Positions 7,697-16,906 of a DNA stretch of 64,000 bases are shown one piece after another (position 1 is the first letter of the stretch; every line of letters begins with the position of its first letter). The position numbers and the translations under genes were made by a program. The stretch is from NCBI GenBank assembly GCA_002702705.1, contig PABH01000057.1, forward strand, positions 116,393-180,392, read 5' to 3'. This DNA comes from Anaerolineaceae bacterium. Lineage in GTDB: Bacteria > Chloroflexota > Anaerolineae > Anaerolineales > Anaerolineaceae. The notes under the pieces are model-generated. The model saw nothing but the letters and a program-made list of their open reading frames with translations, was not told the DNA's origin and did not search any database.

Positions 7697-10297
7697 ATGA
7701 ATAAAAATAATCCAAAAACCCAAACCGCGAATCACAATTTTGGAATGAATCCTACCCCGCCCATGCCGAGTGGATTGCCAAAAATTGACCTTTCGGACAA
7801 TTCACGGAAGGTTCTGGAAAAACGTTACCTCCGGCGTGGAAAAGATGGGCAACCAATCGAGACCATTGAAGAAATGTTCTGGCGTGTGGCCTATCACGTT
7901 GCCCTTGTGGAAGAAAATTGGGGTGGAAATGTTCAAGAACGTGCCAAAGCATTTTATGGATTATTAATCAATAAACGCTTTTTCCCCAATTCACCCACCT
8001 TCACTGGTGCAGGTACCCCACTAGGTCAATTGGCAGCCTGTTTTGTTCTCCCGATTGAAGATGATATGGGACGTTCCTCTGCTGGCATCTTCCAAACCCT
8101 GCGGGATGCCGCCCTAATCCAACAAACTGGCGGCGGCAACGGTTTTTCTTTCTCACGCCTGCGTCCCAGTAATACCCATGTTAATACATCAGCTGGAAAA
8201 GCGACCGGTCCAGTTGGTTTTTTGCGCGTTTATGATCACGCTTTTGGAGAAGTAGCCCAGGGTGGCACACGCCGCGGGGCAAATATGGCGGTCTTGCGTG
8301 TGGATCACCCGGATATCGAAGATTTTGTCAGCTGTAAAACCAACGAAAACTCCATAACTAACTTTAATATTTCTGTCGGTATCACCGATGATTTTATGCG
8401 AGCCGTTGAAAACGATGAAGAATGGGCATTACGTTTCCCGGATGTTTCACACCCCGATCATAAGGATTTTGAAGGCACCATTGACCAGATCGAAGCGGCT
8501 GGTTACCCAATCCTGACTTATAAAACAGTGCGTGCCCGCGAACTATTTGCCAAAATCGTAAAACAAGCACACCATAACGGTGAACCCGGCATGCTTTTCC
8601 TGGATGCTGCCAACCGTTCCAATCCCGTTCCTCACCTATACGCATTAGAAGCCACCAACCCTTGCGGTGAGCAGTGGCTCGGGCCCTACGAAAACTGCTG
8701 TCTGGGGTCATTAAACCTATCCCAACACTGTGATGCCGATGGAAACATCGACTGGGAACAGCTCCGCAAAGATACCGTCCTGGCAACCACCTTCCTTGAT
8801 AATGTTGTTGAAGCCAATGCCTACGTTCCAGCCGTGCCCCAGCTAAGAGAAGCCGCCCTACGTGCTCGCCGCATCGGCCTGGGTATCATGGGATTGGCCG
8901 ACTTAATGTACCGGGCCGGTATTCGTTACGGCAGTCCGGAAGGCCAGGAATTTGGCGCTCAGGTAATGGAATTTGTCCGTTACCACAGTATGAAAACCAG
9001 CATCGAACTGGCACAGCAGCGTGGTCCCTTCCCTGCTATTCAAGGTTCGATATACGACCCGCAAAACCTGACATGGCAGCCGCCTGTATCGATTGTGCCT
9101 TACAACCACGATTGGGATCGACCGGAATTAAATTGGGATGAAATTACGTTGGATATCAAACAATACGGTATCCGCAACGCCGCCCAAACTACGGTCGCAC
9201 CAACCGGCACCATCTCGACCGTTGCTGGTTGTGAAGGTTACGGCTGTGAACCCGTTTTCGCCCTGGCCTATATCCGTCACGTTAATGACAACGGCAAAGA
9301 CCTGAAATTAACCTACGCCAGCCCCGCTTTTGAAGAAGCTCTCATCAAGGCCGGATTGGATCAGCCTACCCGGGAACTCGTTTTCCAAAAAACCATGCAG
9401 CAAGGCAACTGCCAGGGTGTGGAAGAGATTCCCCAACATATTCGTGACACCTTTGTAGTCTCTGCGGATATCAGTGCTGAAGAACACGTTCGTATGCAAG
9501 CCGCCTTGCAGGCCTTTGTCGATAATTCTCTCTCCAAAACCATCAATTTTGGAGCTGGGGCTACCGAAGAAGAAGTTGCCACCGCCTATAAATTGGCCTG
9601 GGAATTGGGTTGTAAGGGAATCACGGTCTATGTTACCGGCTCACGCGATGCGGTTGTTTTGGAAACCCATGCCACCGCCAAAGAAAAAGAACCGGAAAAA
9701 GTGGTCGAAGCACCCAAAACTCAAATTTTATGGTCGGAAAGTAAAAAACCCCGCCCGCGTTATCTGCACGGCTTCACCTACCAGATCGGTACCCCGCTCG
9801 GCAAAGCTTTTATTACTATTAACGAAAACGGCGGACACCAACCCTTTGAAGTCTTCATCAACTCCGCCAAAGCCGGTTCGGATACAGCCGCCGTTTCGGA
9901 AGCCATCGGCCGCCTCATTTCATACATCTTACGCCTGACCTCCACCATTGAACCCAGCAAACGTCTTAAAGACGTCGTCAGCCAGCTGAACGGTATCGGC
10001 GGCGGACGCCCGCTCGGGTTTGGACCCAACCGCGTACGTTCCCTGCCGGATGGTCTGGCCCAGATTCTAACCGACTATCTGGAAGGACGTGATGTACGGA
10101 TAGAAGCAGAAGAAAACAGTGAAAGCAAACCCAAAACCAACGGCAATGGTAACGGAACCAAAAAAACCACCGTCGAAGTCCCCGCCCAACAGATCATGAT
10201 GCAAATCGGAGATCTGTGTCCCGAATGCGGACAAGGTGCCTTTGTCAACGAAGAAGGCTGCCGGAAGTGTTATGCCTGTGGGTATAGTGAGTGTTAG
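7697..10297 (+). CDS. nrdJ: NrdJ, adenosylcobalamin-dependent (class II) ribonucleotide reductase
   Basis: Reduces ribonucleotides to deoxyribonucleotides using an adenosylcobalamin-derived thiyl radical; independent of oxygen. The 866 residues start directly in the barrel region ([16 protein letters not shown]) without an N-terminal ATP-cone. Seen: [15 protein letters not shown], the NPCGEQ loop followed by [12 protein letters not shown], and [20 protein letters not shown]. An Asn/Gly/Lys-rich linker (near 10110-10165) precedes a C-terminal cysteine-rich tail (CPECGQGAF ... [12 protein letters not shown]) of the kind that shuttles reducing equivalents. SD AAGGAG precedes ATG by 7 nt. It pairs with nrdR upstream; the cobalt transporter at 46-49 kb could supply its cofactor pathway. 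Confidence 0.95.
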   Translation: MNKNNPKTQTANHNFGMNPTPPMPSGLPKIDLSDNSRKVLEKRYLRRGKDGQPIETIEEMFWRVAYHVALVEENWGGNVQERAKAFYGLLINKRFFPNSPTFTGAGTPLGQLAACFVLPIEDDMGRSSAGIFQTLRDAALIQQTGGGNGFSFSRLRPSNTHVNTSAGKATGPVGFLRVYDHAFGEVAQGGTRRGANMAVLRVDHPDIEDFVSCKTNENSITNFNISVGITDDFMRAVENDEEWALRFPDVSHPDHKDFEGTIDQIEAAGYPILTYKTVRARELFAKIVKQAHHNGEPGMLFLDAANRSNPVPHLYALEATNPCGEQWLGPYENCCLGSLNLSQHCDADGNIDWEQLRKDTVLATTFLDNVVEANAYVPAVPQLREAALRARRIGLGIMGLADLMYRAGIRYGSPEGQEFGAQVMEFVRYHSMKTSIELAQQRGPFPAIQGSIYDPQNLTWQPPVSIVPYNHDWDRPELNWDEITLDIKQYGIRNAAQTTVAPTGTISTVAGCEGYGCEPVFALAYIRHVNDNGKDLKLTYASPAFEEALIKAGLDQPTRELVFQKTMQQGNCQGVEEIPQHIRDTFVVSADISAEEHVRMQAALQAFVDNSLSKTINFGAGATEEEVATAYKLAWELGCKGITVYVTGSRDAVVLETHATAKEKEPEKVVEAPKTQILWSESKKPRPRYLHGFTYQIGTPLGKAFITINENGGHQPFEVFINSAKAGSDTAAVSEAIGRLISYILRLTSTIEPSKRLKDVVSQLNGIGGGRPLGFGPNRVRSLPDGLAQILTDYLEGRDVRIEAEENSESKPKTNGNGNGTKKTTVEVPAQQIMMQIGDLCPECGQGAFVNEEGCRKCYACGYSEC

Positions 10298-10367
10298 GTG
10301 ATTTGAAGGAAAAATAAAAAAAATTTCAAATCCTGCATAATACTGAACACCAAACAAGGGAAGATGG

Positions 10368-10826
10368 ATGAAAACATTGAAATATATTTTGCGGATATTT
10401 ATCGCCCTGTGGTATCTGCTTGGTTGGATGCTGCATGTCTATTTGGGTTTATTTTCGCCAACAATTTATAAAGAATTTGGAAATACATCTCTCCTCCCTG
10501 CCCTTACACGGATTTGGCAGGGAGTTATCATGCCAAATATCACCATCTTTGCACTTTTTTTAGCAGCGTTTGAACTCACGGTTGGCTTGTTAATTATCAA
10601 CAAGGGGAAGAAGGTAAAACTGGGTTTGAGTTTAAGCATCTGTTTTAATTTCTTTTTGATCCTGCTAGGTCTCGGCATGCCTGCTGCCGGTGCAGGAAAT
10701 GACTTCATAATAAACCGCATGCCAAATCTTATTTTTTTGTTGATCCAACTCCCGCTACTTTGGGGGCAGTATGAAAGTACAGTTTTGGAAGGGATTAAAC
10801 AATCATTTAGGAAAACCAATAAATAA
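10368..10826 (+). CDS. Four-helix membrane protein, unknown
   Basis: A 152-residue integral membrane protein. Hydrophobic stretches lie near residues 5-27 (ILRIFIALWYLLGWMLHVYL), 54-75, 86-105 and 116-135, with short basic loops. The pattern loosely recalls DoxX-type small membrane proteins, but I see no diagnostic motif and assign no function. An SD-like GGGAAG lies 4 nt before the start. It begins 70 nt after nrdJ without a terminator between them, so read-through from nrdJ is possible. It ends with a basic tail (SFRKTNK). Confidence 0.75.
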   Translation: MKTLKYILRIFIALWYLLGWMLHVYLGLFSPTIYKEFGNTSLLPALTRIWQGVIMPNITIFALFLAAFELTVGLLIINKGKKVKLGLSLSICFNFFLILLGLGMPAAGAGNDFIINRMPNLIFLLIQLPLLWGQYESTVLEGIKQSFRKTNK

Positions 10827-10959
10827 TAATTCTTCCCATCACTAACAAACGCTCATCAGAATAACAAATTAATTTGAGAATTAGATGTTTCAGATCAACC
10901 ACGTAAATGAAAACGTGATTGGTAATTTCGGAAAGATTTTTGACGATTCTTTGACGGTG

Positions 10960-10996
10960 CCTGCATATGATTACATTAACAATTATATGCAGGGAG
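10960..10996 (+). promoter_or_regulatory. Hairpin overlapping the ribosome-binding site of the kelch gene
   Basis: CCTGCATAT (10960-10968) pairs perfectly with ATATGCAGG (10985-10993) around a 16-nt loop. The right arm covers the first bases of the AGGGAG SD (10991-10996) for the ATG at 11002. Two TTGACG motifs (10940-10945, 10951-10956) lie just upstream and may be -35 elements; no convincing -10 could be fixed. If transcription starts upstream of 10960, the hairpin would mask the SD. Confidence 0.4.
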
Positions 10997-11001
10997 TAAC
11001 C

Positions 11002-13620
11002 ATGAAAAGAATATCCTTTTGTTTGATGGTGTTTGTATTAATTTGTTCATTGTTTTTAACCGTCCGCGTTCCCGTTGTGGATGCGGCCCCCTTATCGTGG
11101 GAATATCTTTCCCCACTCAGCACGGCCCGTGCCAACCATACCCTCACCTTGCTTTCAGATGGGCGTTTGTTGGTGGCTGGCGGCAGTCAGGGCAGCGATT
11201 CTTACCTGAACAGCACGGCCATTTATGACCCTTTCCGGGGATCGTGGAGTGCAGCTACCTCGATGAACTATGCGCGCAGCGGGCATACAGCCAATTTACT
11301 GGCGGATGGGCGTGTTTTGGTGGCAGGTGGAAAAGGGTTAACCGGGATTGGGGTTGCTAATTTTTTGAGCAACGCGGAATTATATGACCCTTCCACCAAT
11401 ACCTGGACACTGCTGCCTGCTTCGATGAGTTCACCACGCCAATTTCACACCGCTACATTGTTAAATGACGGCCGGGTGCTGCTCGCTGGCGGGCAAACCG
11501 GGATGTTTTCGCTCTCCAACAGTCTTGAGTTATTTAATCCCCAGGATGGGACTTTTACCGCAGTGATGGACAACCTGCCGAGTGTTCGGAAAGATCATAC
11601 GGCCACCCGTTTACCGGATGGCACGGTATTAATTGCAGGTGGGCAAACCAGTTTATCCGGTCCCATGATTTCCTATACCGACACAACCGCCATCTTTAAC
11701 CCAACCGATAACAGCCTCCGTACCGGAGCAAGCTTTGGTGGATCCCGCGGGGCACATACAGCGACTCTTTTAAATAATGGGAAAGTTTTGGTCGCCGGGG
11801 GGCGTTATTATTCGTTAGCGACAGCCTACCGGACAAGCGTTCAGCTGTATGACCCGGTCACGGAGAACTGGAGTGATGGTGCACCTTTATCGACCGGCGT
11901 TGCTTATCACAGCGCCTCCTTACAGCCCAATGGAGATTTGTTGGTATGTGGTGGATTTAACGGCACCGCCCTTTCAAGTTGTGAACGATATGATCCGGAT
12001 TTAAACACCTGGAGTTCTGCGGCTTCCTTTAATCAGGCTCGTTATTTTCATGCGGTTGCCCTATTGCCCTCGGGCAGCCTGATAGCCGTAGGCGGTACAG
12101 ACGGCAGTGCAGCTCGTTTTTCGGTGGAAAGGTTTGACCCGCCCAAGGGCTTTAAACAAGCGGCTGCTTCTATGCTGAATGCAATCACCCCAGAAACAGT
12201 CACCAGATTACCGAACGGCCGGTTATTAATTACCGGCATCCGTATTGGTGATCAAAATACCAATTTTACAGAAATTTATGATGTCGATTTAAATATATGG
12301 TCGATCCATGCTCCCATGAACCAGATTCGCAGATACCACACCGCCACCCTGTTACCGGATGGAAAGGTCTTGGTGATAGGTGGCTTGGGAGAATCCAATC
12401 AATCGACGGTATTAAACACAGCGGAAATTTACGACCCGGCAGAAGAAACCTGGACAATGGCAGCTTCGATGACTGACGCTCGGGCTTTCCATACTGCCAC
12501 CCTCCTGGCAGATGGGCGGGTAATGGTGGTTGGTGGAAATAATAAAGATTTGATGAACCCCGCAATAGCAAGCGTAGAAATTTATAATCCACGTACCAAC
12601 ACCTGGTCGTTAACTACCAGTCCAAATCAACCGCGTATGTACCATAACGCCCTGCTCCTGAACGATGGACGGGTGATGATTGCCGGTGGATTGGTACGGA
12701 ACGCAGGTGGTAGTTCATTCTCATCCTTCAACTCAGTTGAGATCTTTGACCCAAATAATCAGACCTGGTTTGAAGCCGCTCCCATGTCGAATGAAGTTAA
12801 TAATGACTATGGAAAACAAGATTTTACGATGACTTTACTACCGGACGGACGCGTTTTGGTGACGGGCGGATTATCAGGTTTGGTATATTATGCCAGAATT
12901 GAGCGTTATGATCCAGCCACGAATACCTGGGCTAATTTAGGGCTGCTGCCCTCCAAACGGGCCGGACATACCGCTACTTTAATGGGAGATGGCAGAGTGC
13001 TTTTGGCCGGCGGCAGTAATTATGATTCCACGGCAACCCCATCTACAACCTACATCAATGAATATTTGATCTTTGACCCGGCTACCGCAACCATTACTCT
13101 AAACAGCACCATGGTACACGCACGCACAGGGCACAAGGCGGTGCTGCTCCCCAATGGGCGCGTTTTGATCCTGGGCGGCGGCATGGCTTCATCCGAATAT
13201 TTAAAAACCACGGAACTTTATACCAGCGGCATTGGTTTCGCCCAATCCTGGCGACCACAAATCAGCACTATTTCTACTGCGATTTTAGGGGAATCCTTAA
13301 CGCTGACTGGTACTCAGTTTTTTGGTTTTGATTTGGCGGAAGCATCGGCAGGCGGAACCCAATCCGCTTCTTCTGGCTACCCGCTCTTGTTACTTTACAG
13401 TCTTGGCAATGAACAGGTTCATTGGCTGACCCCCGATCCGACAGTCGGATTTAGTACCACTGCATTTACCAGCGTTCCACTGGTTAATTTCCCAGCTGGC
13501 TCAGCCTATGCCATCATTTATAGTAATGGGATTGCCTCTGATCCGGTTTATTTTTCAGTAGATTCCAATTCCATCGAAAATGGAGAACACTTTATATACC
13601 TGCCAGCCATCATTCGGTAA
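11002..13620 (+). CDS. Secreted kelch-repeat (galactose-oxidase-like) protein
   Basis: An 872-residue exported protein. Start set at ATG 11002, where an AGGGAG SD and a classic signal peptide begin (MKRISF, hydrophobic core, cleavage near VVDAAP); an in-frame start 39 codons upstream would bury the signal. The body has 14 kelch-type blades of about 50-60 residues, each with the pattern HTATLLxDGRVLVAGG followed by ELYDPxxxTW, enough for two seven-bladed propellers. Blades 7 and 8 diverge. From about residue 755 a different C-terminal domain resembles the Ig-like domain of galactose-oxidase-type proteins; no copper-ligand set could be identified. The last residues FIYLPAIIR resemble a YLP-type tail seen on many Chloroflexota secreted proteins. 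Function unknown: surface binding or an enzyme without recognised catalytic residues. Confidence 0.85.
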   Translation: MKRISFCLMVFVLICSLFLTVRVPVVDAAPLSWEYLSPLSTARANHTLTLLSDGRLLVAGGSQGSDSYLNSTAIYDPFRGSWSAATSMNYARSGHTANLLADGRVLVAGGKGLTGIGVANFLSNAELYDPSTNTWTLLPASMSSPRQFHTATLLNDGRVLLAGGQTGMFSLSNSLELFNPQDGTFTAVMDNLPSVRKDHTATRLPDGTVLIAGGQTSLSGPMISYTDTTAIFNPTDNSLRTGASFGGSRGAHTATLLNNGKVLVAGGRYYSLATAYRTSVQLYDPVTENWSDGAPLSTGVAYHSASLQPNGDLLVCGGFNGTALSSCERYDPDLNTWSSAASFNQARYFHAVALLPSGSLIAVGGTDGSAARFSVERFDPPKGFKQAAASMLNAITPETVTRLPNGRLLITGIRIGDQNTNFTEIYDVDLNIWSIHAPMNQIRRYHTATLLPDGKVLVIGGLGESNQSTVLNTAEIYDPAEETWTMAASMTDARAFHTATLLADGRVMVVGGNNKDLMNPAIASVEIYNPRTNTWSLTTSPNQPRMYHNALLLNDGRVMIAGGLVRNAGGSSFSSFNSVEIFDPNNQTWFEAAPMSNEVNNDYGKQDFTMTLLPDGRVLVTGGLSGLVYYARIERYDPATNTWANLGLLPSKRAGHTATLMGDGRVLLAGGSNYDSTATPSTTYINEYLIFDPATATITLNSTMVHARTGHKAVLLPNGRVLILGGGMASSEYLKTTELYTSGIGFAQSWRPQISTISTAILGESLTLTGTQFFGFDLAEASAGGTQSASSGYPLLLLYSLGNEQVHWLTPDPTVGFSTTAFTSVPLVNFPAGSAYAIIYSNGIASDPVYFSVDSNSIENGEHFIYLPAIIR

Positions 13621-13640
13621 ACTGACGATTGTTTTCTAAA

Positions 13641-13682
13641 AAAATCTCCGTTGGAAATTTAATACCAGCGGAGATTTTTTAT
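13641..13682. terminator. Bidirectional intrinsic terminator
   Basis: AAAATCTCCGTTGG (13641-13654) pairs with CCAGCGGAGATTTT (13665-13678), with one G-T wobble. The right arm runs into T-rich sequence for the rightward kelch gene, and the A-run before the left arm gives a T-tract for the leftward operon that ends at 13783. Convergent genes share it. Confidence 0.85.
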
Positions 13683-13782
13683 AGAGTAAAACCACATTAA
13701 AAAAACGCAAAATTATACTTACAGAGAATATAGAAATTTTTTAGTAAAAAGAAAGGCTAAATTTTTAGTAACAATGACAATC

Positions 13783-14232
13783 TTAACACATTCTTACTCT
13801 GATCATCACAGTCGTTTGGGCTCCCGCTTCCACCTCTTCCCAGCGTGGATTTTTATTTTCATCCAGTGTCACACCATAAAATTTGGCATCATACGGTGTA
13901 CGCTTTAAGTGCCCCATCAAACCTTCAGCAACGGCTTTTTTATCCTCTGCTACCGGCTCTGGCAACCCCAAAACATCCTTGCCCTGTAAATGTAAGGTGA
14001 TTGGTATATTGGGATCCAAATTTTTCCACCAGGTGGCATGGGTAAAGATGTATAAGAGGTCACCCTCCCGGGAGTAACTGACCGGTGTGGTGAAGGTCTT
14101 CCCGCTTTTTCTTCCGGTGAATGAGATCAGCAGCATATTTTTGCTCAGGAGACCATGAAAGGGTGAACGTAATAAATATTTTATGGTTTTGTTAACTGCT
14201 GGCGGAATACCGCTATTGTTATTTTCGGACAT
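13783..14232 (-). CDS. Deazaflavin (F420)-dependent nitroreductase-family protein
   Basis: A 149-residue protein of the DUF385/Ddn family, split-barrel flavin/deazaflavin reductases that often use F420H2. Family-type residues: LLISFTGRKSGKTFTTPVSY, then the GDLLYIFTHATWWKNL segment and a C-terminal Arg-rich strand. ATG at 14232 is preferred over an in-frame TTG 5 codons earlier because GGAG lies 9 nt before it. It is the last gene of a leftward operon with an iron-sulfur flavoprotein and a TetR regulator, which suggests a redox or xenobiotic stress role. Whether this organism makes F420 cannot be seen in the window, and heme or FMN use by relatives is possible. Confidence 0.82.
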   Translation of the reverse strand: MSENNNSGIPPAVNKTIKYLLRSPFHGLLSKNMLLISFTGRKSGKTFTTPVSYSREGDLLYIFTHATWWKNLDPNIPITLHLQGKDVLGLPEPVAEDKKAVAEGLMGHLKRTPYDAKFYGVTLDENKNPRWEEVEAGAQTTVMIRVRMC

Positions 14233-14272
14233 TTTAAATTTCTCCAATCAATTTGGTTACAAAAATTAACAT

Positions 14273-15049
14273 CTAAGTATGCCTGCTTTTACTGGTCAAA
14301 CGAGCAGTCTCGTCAAATAACGTCCCTGCCAGTTTTTGAAAAATACCCAAACGAACGGGGTAATAATAATCAGCTTTGAACCAACCTTTTTCACGGTAGT
14401 AATTAAAATCGCGGTCTCGTTCTGTAAGTTCTAGACGAATACTGGTGCGCCCCATCCGGAAAGCCATTAACCGAAACAACGAAGGTTTGGGATAAGCGAA
14501 TTTAAACAATTTTTTATAATAGATCGCACTCTGCTTTGAAAGTATTTTATCGATCTTACGCTTTTCAGATTCTGTTATTGGCTGTAAGGCGGTAATAACA
14601 CTTCCTTTTACGGTATTAAATCCCAATCCACTGCCAATAAAGTCCAAATATTTCTTAATTTCGTTCCCCCCATAAATCCCCTGAACAACAATACTGGTAA
14701 ATATTTTTCCAAAAAACTGTGGGCGATGCAGTGCATATCCCAGACGTTCAATAAATATTTTTAAAAATCCGGCTACCTGGAATGCGTAGTTTGGGGTGGC
14801 AAAAATTACACCATCCGCAGCCATCATTTTTTGGATTAGGACATCACGATCATCCTTTAATGGACAATATGTTTCCCCTTTTGCAAAACAAACCTGGCAG
14901 CCCCGGCAGGTTTCAATCCGGTAATCATCCAATTGGATCATTTCGGTTTTTACATTACCATATGCCTCTAGTTTTTCCATAAATCGCGAAGCAGCATAAT
15001 GAGTACCTTTTTTGCGAGCGCTGGCCATCAAACAAATCACTTTTTTCAT
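14273..15049 (-). CDS. Iron-sulfur flavoprotein (Isf-like NAD(P)H reductase)
   Basis: A 258-residue flavodoxin-like FMN reductase. The N-terminus KKVICLMASARKKGTHYAA is the FMN phosphate loop. CRGCQVCFAKGETYC (C-x2-C-x2-C-x6-C) matches the compact 4Fe-4S motif of iron-sulfur flavoproteins, followed by ADGVIFATPNYAFQVAGFLK. The C-terminal 110 residues (KSRHT end) form a Lys/Arg/Tyr-rich extension not needed for the flavodoxin fold. Start 5 nt after the tetR stop, so co-transcribed and likely co-translated. It probably reduces quinones, nitro compounds or oxygen species with electrons from ferredoxin or NAD(P)H; the substrate is inference. Confidence 0.86.
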   Translation of the reverse strand: MKKVICLMASARKKGTHYAASRFMEKLEAYGNVKTEMIQLDDYRIETCRGCQVCFAKGETYCPLKDDRDVLIQKMMAADGVIFATPNYAFQVAGFLKIFIERLGYALHRPQFFGKIFTSIVVQGIYGGNEIKKYLDFIGSGLGFNTVKGSVITALQPITESEKRKIDKILSKQSAIYYKKLFKFAYPKPSLFRLMAFRMGRTSIRLELTERDRDFNYYREKGWFKADYYYPVRLGIFQKLAGTLFDETARLTSKSRHT

Positions 15050-15054
15050 AAAAT

Positions 15055-15672
15055 TTACTCTCTTATTCCAACAAGACGTGAAAGCGCATCCTGAATTTTT
15101 TCAGTTGGAATATCTTTCCAATCTTTTGGATACATAAACATTAGCCCATTGATAAAGGAAAAGAAAAAGGTACTCATCAGGTTTGGTTCGAATTCTGAAT
15201 TAAAAACGCCCTCTGCCTGCCCCTGTGTAAAAATTGCGTTCAGTGATTGGTGATAATTCAGTCCGATCTGTTCATTAGCGATCCCGAACTTTTCAAAACG
15301 CTGCACACCACCCTGGGCCAAAAAAGTAATCATAATTGTTATAAATTCATCCCCGCCTTGTTCTTTGGCCAAAGAAAGAAAACCCTCCAAAAAGTGATTA
15401 AATTTCTCAAGGCTGTTTCCCTGACTTGTTGCCGCTTTTTCCATTATTTGACCAATTTCTTGAAAACCCTGCAAAAGAACTGCCCGAAATAACTCATCCT
15501 TAGATGCAAAATGCCAGTAAATATTTCCCTGGCTCATTCCGGCTTTTTTTGCGATATCAGACACAGTACACCCGTCAAAACCACGTTCCGCAAACAGTTG
15601 GCGTGCAGTATCAATAATCTTTTCACGGCTTTCAGTGCGGATTTGTTCCGTTTGTTCTTTTGTTCTTGGCAT
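15055..15672 (-). CDS. TetR-family transcriptional regulator
   Basis: A 205-residue repressor-type protein. The N-terminal helix-turn-helix spans about residues 15-60: REKIIDTARQLFAERGF, then TVSDIAKKAGMSQGNIYWHF, a textbook TetR recognition region. The C-terminal helical ligand domain is unspecific. It is first in a three-gene leftward operon. Immediately upstream lie two 18-bp near-palindromic sites, so autoregulation and control of the two reductases is the obvious model. The ligand is unknown; related local operons often respond to hydrophobic or electrophilic compounds. Confidence 0.93.
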   Translation of the reverse strand: MPRTKEQTEQIRTESREKIIDTARQLFAERGFDGCTVSDIAKKAGMSQGNIYWHFASKDELFRAVLLQGFQEIGQIMEKAATSQGNSLEKFNHFLEGFLSLAKEQGGDEFITIMITFLAQGGVQRFEKFGIANEQIGLNYHQSLNAIFTQGQAEGVFNSEFEPNLMSTFFFSFINGLMFMYPKDWKDIPTEKIQDALSRLVGIRE

Positions 15673-15688
15673 AATAAAACCTTTCCAC

Positions 15689-15742
15689 TGACTAATTATT
15701 CAGTCATTAAAAAAATAATACTACTGACTGAATAATTAGTCA
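15689..15742. promoter_or_regulatory. Twin TetR operators
   Basis: Two 18-bp sites, TGACTAATTATTCAGTCA (15689-15706) and its exact reverse complement TGACTGAATAATTAGTCA (15725-15742), are separated by 18 bp of A/T-rich sequence. Each has TGACT/AGTCA half-sites. They lie 17-70 bp upstream of the tetR start, where the promoter should be. Confidence 0.8.
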
Positions 15743-15902
15743 ATATTAAATATGCTTCTATTTCAAGTAATCAAGATTAACAACCAAATCCTTTATAATT
15801 GGGCTCGTTTCAAACCCCACTTTTTTTGAAATTTAAAATTACATTACTTCGGTTTACGAGTAATGATTATCGTTCTTTCCATGGTATCCAACCAAACCTT
15901 TT

Positions 15903-16718
15903 TTATATCGTTATATCATGCACCAAAAGTTTTAAGTCCTGCACCAAATTTGACCATAGTTCGTATGATTCTCCCAGCGTATTTGCTACTCCCCCATTTA
16001 ATATCACCTGGGTTAACCGATTTTCACAATCCATTGGTTTAATTTCAAACCCTTGAATATATTCCATTGAACGTTTACGGCTGGGAAAAAAGGTATTGTT
16101 TAACGCAAACAGAACTTGCAAAAAGTGATCAAGCGCCAGTTCCAGCGCAAAATGATAAAAAAAGATATCCTTTCGGTAAACTGCCCGTTCTAAATCCTCA
16201 TTGTCCGCCAGCGCTTCAATATGAAATTTGATCACGTGATAAGCTAATTCTTTGGGATAGATTGATAGCTTGTCTTTAAAGTATTTTAATACACCATCAG
16301 GATCATAAAATATTGTCATCTTTTTCCACATGGCAAGGCGTCCTAACGGATAAAAATAATTATCCAACCGCCACTGATAGTCCCCCGTTAAAATCATATT
16401 TAATTCTTCTATTGTTTCCTCTACCGTAAAATACAAGATCCAGACTTCAATTCCCTGGATGAAACAACAGTCTCCTATACCCCAATGTCCACCACCCAAT
16501 TTTTCAATGTGAATATTATTTACGAAGGATAAATTAGATAACATATTAAAACGTTCATTTTTATCCGGGATCTTGCTGCAGTATACAAACAAATCGATAT
16601 CTCCATCATCCGGATTGGATAAACAGTTTTCATCACCGGATAATCCAACTGCTCGAATTTGATGGTTTGTTTTGAGGTTATTAATGAGATTTTTTATTTG
16701 GGCTTCGATGGTTTTCAT
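15903..16718 (-). CDS. Nucleotidyltransferase-fold protein
   Basis: A 271-residue protein with an N-terminal polymerase-beta-like nucleotidyltransferase motif: a Gly/Ser strand (IRAVGLSGDENCLSN) followed by DDGDIDLFVY, which supplies the metal-binding Asp-x-Asp. The rest is helical with conserved aromatic and acidic residues (YHVIKFHIEALADNEDLERA), resembling the C-terminal helical domain of DUF4037-type proteins. An SD (AGGA) precedes the ATG. It is transcribed divergently from another nucleotidyltransferase-like gene at 16907. A substrate (antibiotic, tRNA or protein) cannot be told from sequence; no partner HEPN toxin gene is adjacent. Confidence 0.72.
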   Translation of the reverse strand: MKTIEAQIKNLINNLKTNHQIRAVGLSGDENCLSNPDDGDIDLFVYCSKIPDKNERFNMLSNLSFVNNIHIEKLGGGHWGIGDCCFIQGIEVWILYFTVEETIEELNMILTGDYQWRLDNYFYPLGRLAMWKKMTIFYDPDGVLKYFKDKLSIYPKELAYHVIKFHIEALADNEDLERAVYRKDIFFYHFALELALDHFLQVLFALNNTFFPSRKRSMEYIQGFEIKPMDCENRLTQVILNGGVANTLGESYELWSNLVQDLKLLVHDITI

Positions 16719-16906
16719 ATATTTTCCTGCTCCTAATTTCCAACATTTGATGGTTACCTGGTGTGACTAGATTGAATGATCCTACGCCCATAATCACTTT
16801 TTGAGAATATCTACGGGGTGTTAAATTGGCCTTTGTAAATTTGTTTTTTAACTCGTTGGCTTAATGTTACACTTTTTTCATTCATTTTTCATCCAGGAGA
16901 AAACCG

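Noticed and set aside
9474..9938. 154-codon frame inside nrdJ, and a 130-codon antisense frame at 8394-8786
   Set aside because: Out-of-frame shadows of a confidently identified gene with Pro/Lys- or Arg/His-biased translation and no SD.
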